DNA from: Siphonodentalium dalli
Taxonomy: Eukaryota; Mollusca; Scaphopoda; Gadilida; Siphonodentaliidae
Direction: 5' to 3'
DNA length: 64,000 nt
Assembly (NCBI GenBank): GCA_032622095.1
Contig: CP136064.1
Location: forward strand, 137,845,954-137,909,953
In this document: piece after piece, positions 57,336-64,000 of the stretch
Layout: each line of letters begins with the position of its first letter
How positions within the stretch are numbered: the stretch's first letter is position 1
Position numbers and translations under genes: made by a program
The notes under the pieces: generated by a model
Told to the model about the DNA's origin: nothing
Seen by the model: only the letters and a program-made list of their open reading frames with translations
Databases searched by the model: none

Positions 57336-58318
57336 ATGAAATTGAAATTGCACTGCAATTTCGATACTTCAATTGTTTACCAAGGGGAAGAGCTATCGCA
57401 ACCGTTTTGCATTAGTTACCCTACACACTCGAAGTTGTCCCGTCTTTCTATCTTTATCCGTTCCGAAATTCAGTTCGAACTAGCGATGCCGCCCTATGGA
57501 TTTGGTCAAATTCAGAAGAAAAAAGTTTTTAAAAGAGCGTTAACCGATTCTTCGACCAATACCGAACTTTCGAACCGGAAGTGCTATCCATACCATTTTT
57601 CGCGTGCTTGTAGCACATGATGAGAGGAAACTAATAATGCAAGTCCGAACTCGATATCTCAAGCCGTTCCGGAGGAGATACGTGAAAAACAGTAATACAC
57701 ATGAAGAGCGTTCAGTGCAAAGATCAAGGTCGTACGAAATTCACACCCAGTCAGGTTAATAGGTAAGGACGAATGCTATATATGTACCAAAAATGATTCT
57801 AATCGGTCAATCAATGTTTGACCCATAAGAGATCCAATCTCAATAAAAGTTCAATCTAGTTTAAATGTGGCTATAATCAAACCGCCATTACTCCGCCATT
57901 TGTTGACCGATTGACCTAGTTTATATTGCATCTAAATCGTCTTTGCCATGCGATACCACCCTGTGAGTTTGGTCAAATTAGGAAGAACCATTTTTTGCAA
58001 AAAAATTACTGGCGACCGTCAAGGTCAAGGTCGGACAAAAATAACGGTAAGTGCATAAAACTAACTTTTCGTGGATGTACATGACTAGGAAATATCAAAT
58101 CAATCGACCTCGCGGTTTCCGAGATATAAGGTGTTTTATAATAATAATAAATACAAATAAAAATAAGAATTACAATATACTTCAATGTTAACACATTGAA
58201 GTATAATAAATAAAAAAAATAAGAATTACAATATTCTTCAATGTTAACACATTGAAGTATAATAAAAAAAATAAGAATTACAATATATTTCAATGTTAAC
58301 ACATTGAAGTATAACTAG
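57336..58318 (+). repeat. About 0.97-kb dispersed repeat, copy 1, with terminal hairpins
   Basis: Begins TGAAATTGAAATTGCACTGC, then TACTTCAATTGTTTACCAAG, and runs through AACTAGCGATGCCGCCCTAT, CAAGTCCGAACTCGATATCT and AATCAAACCGCCATTACTCC to three hairpins of the form ACTTCAATGT-TAAC-ACATTGAAGT (near 58,180, 58,237 and 58,289). Copy 2 at 63,100-64,000 follows the same order with high similarity in the same orientation. Frames such as 57,219-57,620 are not genes; they reappear in copy 2 because the DNA is repeated. Confidence 0.8.
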
Positions 58319-59085
58319 AATGAAATTGAAATTGCACTGCAATTTCGATACTTCAATGTTTACCAAGGGGAAGAGCTATCGCAACAATTTTGTGTATGCG
58401 TGTAGCACATGAGAAGACGAACCTAATAGAGTAAGTCCGAACTCGATATCTCAAGCCGTTCCGGAGGAGATGCGCACACAATAACACTATGAAACGTCAA
58501 AATTTGAATCGAGTGCTGTGACGTCAGTGAGCTTTTTTTCTGGCACATCAGATTCGGACTGGGCAAACGTCATAATGTGTGGCAACAATCACACACCTTC
58601 TAGTTTTTGTCCGATTGATATCCGATGAGCCGTTCCTGAGATATAGTACAAAAACCGGTAAAAACTGGGACTGTCCAATATTCAAGAGGGCGTAACTCCG
58701 CCATTTTTGATCGGATCTAAAACATACTTCGTTATTCGTGACCAGCGTATCCAATAGACCATAGGTATAAAGTTAGAACAAATTCCTAGGAAAATGCAAA
58801 CATTTCTTAAAATAACGACATCAAATTTTCTACACCTACCGAGCTTCTTTTTGGCACATCGGAGCTATACCAAAATGTGCACACTTCGAAAGCATAAGTT
58901 ACCCTACACACTCGAAGTTGTCCCGTCTTTCTATCTCTATCCGTTCCGAAGGAGATACTTACACAACAGTAATCAACATGAAGAGCTTTTGTGCCAAGGT
59001 CAAGGTCGGACGAACTCCGCACCCAGTCCAGTCAATAGCCAAGGACGGGAGCTATGTACGTACAACAAGAAATTCAATTAATTGA
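58319..59085 (+). repeat. Partial, rearranged copies of the same repeat family
   Basis: 58,319-58,470 again has TGAAATTGAAATTGCACTGC, CTTCAATGTTTACCAAGGGG and CCGTTCCGGAGGAGATGCG. 58,897-59,050 has TTACCCTACACACTCGAAGT and AAGGTCAAGGTCGGACGAAC. These are shortened forms of the 57.3-kb unit. Confidence 0.65.
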
Positions 59086-59394
59086 GGAAAAACACCAACT
59101 GTCCCGAGTGGTATTGATAAGCTATTGGAGGGTCTTCCACTTCGCATGCAAAATAGCAAAATATTATTAATTGATGACTGATGTACATGTACAGTACACA
59201 CATAGTAATAACAATTAACGTTATGATTTGAAACTAACCATGATAGGATATTGACAGTAAGCTGGTAGTATCTACTACGAGTGGTATTAATAATAATAGT
59301 ACCATTCTAGCATAATATATGTGTACATGATGTATGGGAAATATTAAAAGACAAAACAATAGTTACAATACAATTAGAACTTTTTTTTTAAATA

Positions 59395-59880
59395 ATCGCA
59401 AAAAGAGCTAATTGCGCTTAAGCACAATAAGGGAATCTCTATTGTGATTAAGCGCAATAAGGATATATTTAACTGTGCTTAAGCGCAATAATGGAATTTA
59501 CAAATTGCGCTTATATAATAAAACCCAATAAGGAATCTCTTAATAAGGAATATATTATATATAGAACATAAACTCCCTATAATTCAGGTGGTGTAGTCCA
59601 TCTCCATGGTACAATGGGTGGAACAAATATAGGATTATTCTACTATTTGCACAAGGGTGATCTAATGAGAGAGATATTAATTGCGCTTAAGTGCAATATT
59701 GATGTAATTTCGCTTACGTGTAATAAGGAATGTCTTATTACACTTAAGCGCAATAAGAATATTCCTTATTGCACAGGAATATCACATTGTGCTTAAGCGC
59801 AATAAGGTATCTCTAACTGCGCTTAAGCACAATAACTGAAGGAATATTCTTATTGGGTTTGAGCTCAATTAGAGATTCTT
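59395..59880. repeat. Array of TTGCGCTTAAGCGCAA words
   Basis: Near-palindromes TTGCGCTTAAG(C/T)(G/A)CAATAAGG occur about 12 times, often followed by AATATCT or AATCTCT. The same word lies just inside both ends of the 39,220-40,089 element, so this may be the expanded interior of a related element. Confidence 0.65.
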
Positions 59881-60099
59881 TAAGTTATTGCAGTTCATCG
59901 AAATTGTCTATTAAATGTCAAGTTGGTTTCCCATAGAGATCATCAACTATGTCTATGCGCAAGGGACCTACGCCAGTCTTCTCTGTTGGGATTCCAATTG
60001 TTGGCTTATTAAATATGCACATATGCTTAAGATACAGTCGTGCGCGAAGCTCGCTCCCGTAGGTCGGGTTTTGGATCCCAGTGAATTAAAATATCATTG

Positions 60100-60115
60100 A
60101 AATAATCGCCCCCCC
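60100..60115. repeat. Poly-C tract
   Basis: Twelve consecutive C after ATAATCG, isolated in AT-rich DNA. Confidence 0.7.
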
Positions 60116-60234
60116 CCCCCATCCAATAAACATCCATATATTGAATATACATGTTTTTGGAGCAGAATTAGATAGTCCATATTGGACGCCATCATGGAAT
60201 TTAATTTTTTTATTTAATTTTCACACAGAGTTAT

Positions 60235-60545
60235 TAGTTATGTGGATGGCGTTATCATTAAACATCACACCCGTATATTGATTATGTGGATAGAGTTATC
60301 ATTAAACCTCACATCTTTATATTGGTTACAGTAATGCCCAAAGTAATTGACCACTTAACCACAGCAGAATTATTGGTAATTTTTCAGGATTTAAAATCCT
60401 GAAAAATTACCCATAATTCTGCTGTGGTTAAGTGGTCAATTACTTTGGACATTACTGTATGTGGATGGAGTTATCATTACACCTCACATCCTTATATTGG
60501 TTAGGTTATGTAGATGTGAGTTATCATTAAACTTCACATCAGTTA
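60235..60545. repeat. Tandem array, unit about 50 bp, split by a palindromic element
   Basis: TATGTGGAT.G.GTTATCATTA followed by AACCTCACATC..TATATTGG occurs at about 60,239, 60,283, 60,459 and 60,507. The third unit starts directly after the palindromic element. Confidence 0.7.
60329..60457. mobile_element. 129-bp near-perfect palindromic TA-flanked element
   Basis: The left half CAGTAATGCCCAAAGTAATT, GACCACTTAACCACAGCAG, AATTAT and GGTAATTTTTCAGGATTT is mirrored almost base for base, ending GTCCATTACTG read inversely, with TA on both sides (60,327-60,328 and 60,458-60,459). It shares CAGTAATGCCC and CTGCTGTGGTTA with the 74-bp element at 34,018. Probably a Tc1/mariner-type MITE. Confidence 0.8.
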
Positions 60546-60799
60546 AACCTCACAAGATTTTGGACCTTGACTTGGGACCTTTGGTTTTTAACGCAACACA
60601 AGTTTATACACAAGTTTCTTGGATAAGATGAGTTTGAAGCCTGCTTACATTTCGAAATGTTGTCAGTTTTGTATCGTCTGCAGCAGAACTCGGCATGTTG
60701 AAGCAAAAGTTACAAGAGATAAAATATGTACGTAACGAGACTATAATACAAATGAAAAAATAAATCGAGGGAGGAGTGGGCGATACAGGGAACTAAGGG

Positions 60800-61385
60800 T
60801 TGAACCGATATAAATTTGTAGAGCGATAACGACCAATGTTGACATAACATGCATCTCAACTCTACTGTTGCAACAAGGCTATAAAATGGGTGGGGGGGGG
60901 TGTCATAATCTTAGTTATCTTTATATAGTGCCAGAATAGTCATTTATGGACTTCTTTAATGGTACAATGCAAATTGGAATCAAATGATAAAAATATGTAT
61001 GTAACACAACTACTGTATACGGATGAAAATAAAAAAAAATAATTTAGGCCGGGATTAAATCTTGGGTTGGTTAAATAGACTCGTAGAAAAAGGGGAACGA
61101 TGAACTGACATAAATTAGTAGAGCGATAGCGATCAATGTTGCCATGTGATGCATCGCGAATGTACTGTAGTATTACGTAACTTGACTATAGCGATGAAAA
61201 AAAAAAATTGGACCAGGATTAGAGGTTCGGTTGGTTATATGTGGATAATTGGATATGGAATTCATACCGATGAGACGATAAAAATTAGTGGAGCGATAAA
61301 GACCAATGTTGACACTTAGTCAGGCGGTTGATACGATAGACCGAAATAAATTTGTCGGGTGATAATGACCAATGTTGACGTATAA
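60800..61385. repeat. Degenerate repeats containing GAGCGATAA.GACCAATGTTG
   Basis: ATAAATTTGTAGAGCGATAA and GACCAATGTTGACAT-type phrases occur at about 60,809, 61,110, 61,277 and 61,345. Confidence 0.65.
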
Positions 61386-61494
61386 AGTAACGCGACTGTA
61401 CTGTCGCACAATTACCAGGTAGAACCTGTCAAATATGGACTCTGGTGGCCAATATGGAACAGCTCAGAAAACATTCGCAGGGCCCTAAAATTTA

Positions 61495-62025
61495 TTTAAC
61501 ATGGGATCTGCCATTAAAATTGATTTATGTCGATAAAATTCTTATTTTTCAAAATTGTAAGCTGAAACTTGGTGTGTCTGTGTGGAATACTTATATATTC
61601 CTAACATGACAGGGTACAGCACGTAATTATTTTTTAGATGGAAGAAATTAATTTTTTTCGATGATAAATTTTAACATGGGATTTGCTATTCAAATCGATT
61701 TATGTCGATAAAACTCTTATTTTTCAAACTTTTAAGCTGAAACTTGGTGTGTCTGTGTGGAATACTTATATATTCCTAAAATGACAGGGTACAGCACGTA
61801 ATTATTTTTTAGATGGAAGAAATTATTTTTTTTCGATGATAAATTTTTACACGGGATTTTCCCATTCACATCGATTTATGTCGATAAAACTGTTATTTTT
61901 CAAAATTTTAAGCTGAGTCTGAGGTATCTCTGCGTGGAATACTTATATATTCCTAAAATGACAGGGTCCAGCACGTAATTATCTTTTAGATGAAAGAAAT
62001 TTATTTGTTTCCATGATAAAAATCG
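61495..62025. repeat. Tandem array, three units of about 176 bp
   Basis: CATTCAAATCGATTTATGTC, GATAAAACTCTTATTTTTCA, GGAATACTTATATATTCCTA and CAGCACGTAATTATTTTTTA occur in each unit, starting at about 61,497, 61,672 and 61,849. The word GGAATACTTATATATTCC is itself palindromic. Confidence 0.85.
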
Positions 62026-63095
62026 AGCGTGTACTGTGAACAGTGGTGACGCAGGCAGTGTGCGCTTAAAATGTAAACAACTTTCTCAAGTGTCGTTTTG
62101 GTCAACATATCGCTTTCTCGACGGGGAGATCTGATCCGAATAAAAGCTAAGATGTATTTAGATAGAATTATTGAAAGAATTTGACCGAGTATTGTGCAGT
62201 TTGAGAGAATCGAGTGGAGAAAACGTTTAGTCAAACACGCGAATTCTGCCAATTACAGTTGCAGACGAGCGCTGTCAGAATCAGATAATACAGATTGACA
62301 ACAAATGCAGGCCTGAAACTAACCTGTTTGGGAGGTAAATCCCACTTATTAGATATAAAAACAATCCTTCCTAAGCACATTGCACAAGTTTTTAATATCT
62401 TAGGACACAGTAACAGTCAAAATGAATGAATTTAAATCACGATTCCGTGACGAAGCGAGACATGTACTGTGTACGATTTTTGACTCACTTTGAGGCGCCT
62501 TGTTTTCGATGACGTATTTTGCGTTGCCCCACAACCTTAACCCTTTCCAATTCCAGCGGCATTTCAATTGGTTGAAATTAAAAATTTCTCAAGTTCCAGC
62601 TCAACCTGAATCTAGTTACCCAATTGGTAGAAATACGTTAGCAGTAATTCTTAGTTTAATGAGTTATAACTCTAATTTTATTGACGATATGAGCTCAACA
62701 GCATAATATGAAACAGTTTATGGCGGTGTTATCCAAACGTGTGCTTTGATAATGATTATAATTTTATTTTGCGATCAAACGTCAGTGCAGCTCAGCAGAA
62801 ACGCATAGACACTAGTTCAGTTCAGCAGAAACGCATGAGTCCTACGATTATAGTACACCCACTGGACGCGCTTCGGGCGTCGGTCAATGGGTGAAAAAAT
62901 CAAGGCAATCGGTAGAGTCGTTTTGGATCTATTCGCCTTTTTCAAAGAAATCAGGGCAAGGCCCATCACCTTGCAGGATACCCAAAAGTCAAAATTTGAA
63001 TCGGGTGCTGTGACGTCAGTTTTTGTTCGATTGCGTTGTCTTCAGTTCGGAATAGCGATGCCGCCTTATGAATTTGGTCAAATTCAGAAGAAAAA
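62026..63095. other. No gene seen
   Basis: Short frames only. AGTTCAGC/CAGCTCAGCAGAAACGCAT is duplicated at about 62,787 and 62,820. Confidence 0.35.
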
Positions 63096-63099
63096 AGTT

Positions 63100-64000
63100 T
63101 TTGAAATTGAAATTGCACTGCAATTTCGGTACTTCAATGTTTACCAAGGGGAAGAGCTATCGCAACCGTTTTGCATTAGTTACCCTACACACTCGAAGTT
63201 GTCCCGTCTTTCTATCTTTATCCGTTCCGAAATTCAGTTCGAACTAGCGATGCCGCCCTATGAATTTGGTCAAATTCAGAAGAAAAAAGTTTTTCAAAGA
63301 GCGTTAACCGATTCTTCGACCATACCGAACTTTCGAACCGGAAGAGCTATCCATACCATTTTTCGCGTGCTTGTAGCACATGATAAAAGAAAACTAATAA
63401 TGCAAGTCCGAACTCGATATCTCCAGCCGTTCCGGAGAAGATACGTACACAACAGTAATACACATAAAGAGCGTTTAGTGCAAAGGTCAAGGTCATACGA
63501 AATTCACACCCAGTCGGGTTAATAGCTAAGGACGAATGCTATATATGTACCAAAAATCATTTTAATCGGTCAATAAATTTTTGACCCATAAGAGATCCAA
63601 GCTCAATAAAAGTTCAATCTAGTTTAAATGTGGCTATAATCAAACCGCCATTACTCCGCCATTTTTTGACCGATTGACCTAGTTTATATTGCATCTTAAT
63701 CGTCTTTGCCATGCGATACCACCCTGTGAGTTTGGTCAAATTAGGACGAACTATTTTTTGCAACAAAATTACTGGCGAGGTCAGGGTCAAGGTCGGACAA
63801 AAATAGCGGTAAGTGCATCCAACTAACTTTTAGTGGATGTATATGAGTAGGAAATATCAAATCAATCGACCCGGCGGTTTCTGAGATATAAGGTGTTTTA
63901 TAATAAATAAAAATAAAAATAAGAATTACAATATACTTCAATGTTAACACATTGAAGTATTATAAAAATAAAAATTACAATATACTTCAATGTTAACACA
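63100..64000 (+). repeat. About 0.9-kb dispersed repeat, copy 2, runs off the window
   Basis: Same order of landmarks as 57,336-58,318, including CTTCAATGTTTACCAAGGGG, CAAGTCCGAACTCGATATCT, GTCAAGGTCGGACAAAAATA and the hairpin ACTTCAATGT-TAAC-ACATTGAAGT at about 63,937, with a second one begun at the window edge. A partial duplicate of its GCGATGCCGCC segment also sits upstream at 63,055. The 211-codon frame 62,887-63,522 reads through this repeat. Confidence 0.8.

Noticed and set aside
62887-63522. 211-codon plus-strand frame, with a shorter relative at 57,219-57,620
   Set aside because: The same protein-like phrases recur only because the underlying DNA is a dispersed repeat; phrases even repeat inside the frame (GQIQKKKVF twice).
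1-64000. tRNA, rRNA or host protein-coding genes
   Set aside because: No cloverleaf with proper boxes, no rRNA signature and no multi-exon host gene could be recognised by eye; a tRNA scan and transcript mapping would be decisive.

Overview
This window is eukaryotic, AT-rich, intergenic or intronic DNA. The best guess is a marine invertebrate, most likely a lophotrochozoan such as a mollusc. The reasons are an abundance of non-LTR retrotransposons (LINEs), a Penelope-like element with a GIY-YIG domain, many short inverted-repeat DNA elements, long microsatellites, and no compact operon-like coding. No host gene could be called with confidence. Nearly every recognisable protein segment belongs to a decayed transposable element. 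The species call is an inference from element style only.

Layout. 0-2 kb: a LINE ORF1-like coiled-coil reading frame on the minus strand, running off the left edge and split by one in-frame TAG. 2-21 kb: no genes, but a mosaic of repeats: arrays of short palindromic words (TTAGCTAA, GGTACC, TTTGCGATAAATCGCAAA), a TTAA-flanked foldback element, a GC-rich minisatellite at 13.4 kb, a tandem duplication at 14 kb, and a degenerate array with a unit of about 140 bp from 18.4 to 20.1 kb. 21.4-24.3 kb: a 5'-truncated Penelope-like element (reverse transcriptase plus GIY-YIG) between two (TA)n tracts, broken by a 637-bp inverted-repeat element with TTA duplications.

24.6-35.7 kb is a nest. A minus-strand LINE ('LINE-A': RRM-like ORF1, APE-type endonuclease, RT, C-terminal zinc knuckle) can be followed in pieces across 11 kb. 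A second LINE ('LINE-B', plus strand, 29.2-31.6 kb) sits in its RT palm. A 1,414-bp DNA element with G-tract inverted termini and a 7-bp target duplication sits in its endonuclease, and that element itself carries a 74-bp palindromic element.

36-51 kb: inverted-repeat elements, an 870-bp TA-flanked element, a coiled-coil reading frame of unknown identity (42.7-43.4 kb), a 500-bp ATC microsatellite, and a rearranged minus-strand LINE ('LINE-D', 44.2-47.5 kb) in which ORF1-like sequence is joined to an RT C-terminus and is interrupted by a 2,028-bp inverted-repeat element. 51.9-55.4 kb: the best-preserved LINE ('LINE-C', plus strand, same family as LINE-B), with a 2A-like NPGP motif after a hydrophobic stretch near the N-terminus, a changed endonuclease residue and several RT breaks. 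55.4-64 kb: foldback elements, two long direct copies of one repeat (57.3-58.3 and 63.1-64.0 kb), an array of TTGCGCTTAAGCGCAA words, and three tandem arrays at 60.2-62.0 kb.

How it fits together: the interruptions can be ordered by who sits inside whom, which gives a relative history. LINE-A is older than LINE-B and the G-tract element. The latter is older than its palindromic guest. The Penelope-like element is older than its TTA-flanked guest. LINE-D is older than its TA-flanked guest. Every element shows at least one disabling lesion, so none looks autonomous here.
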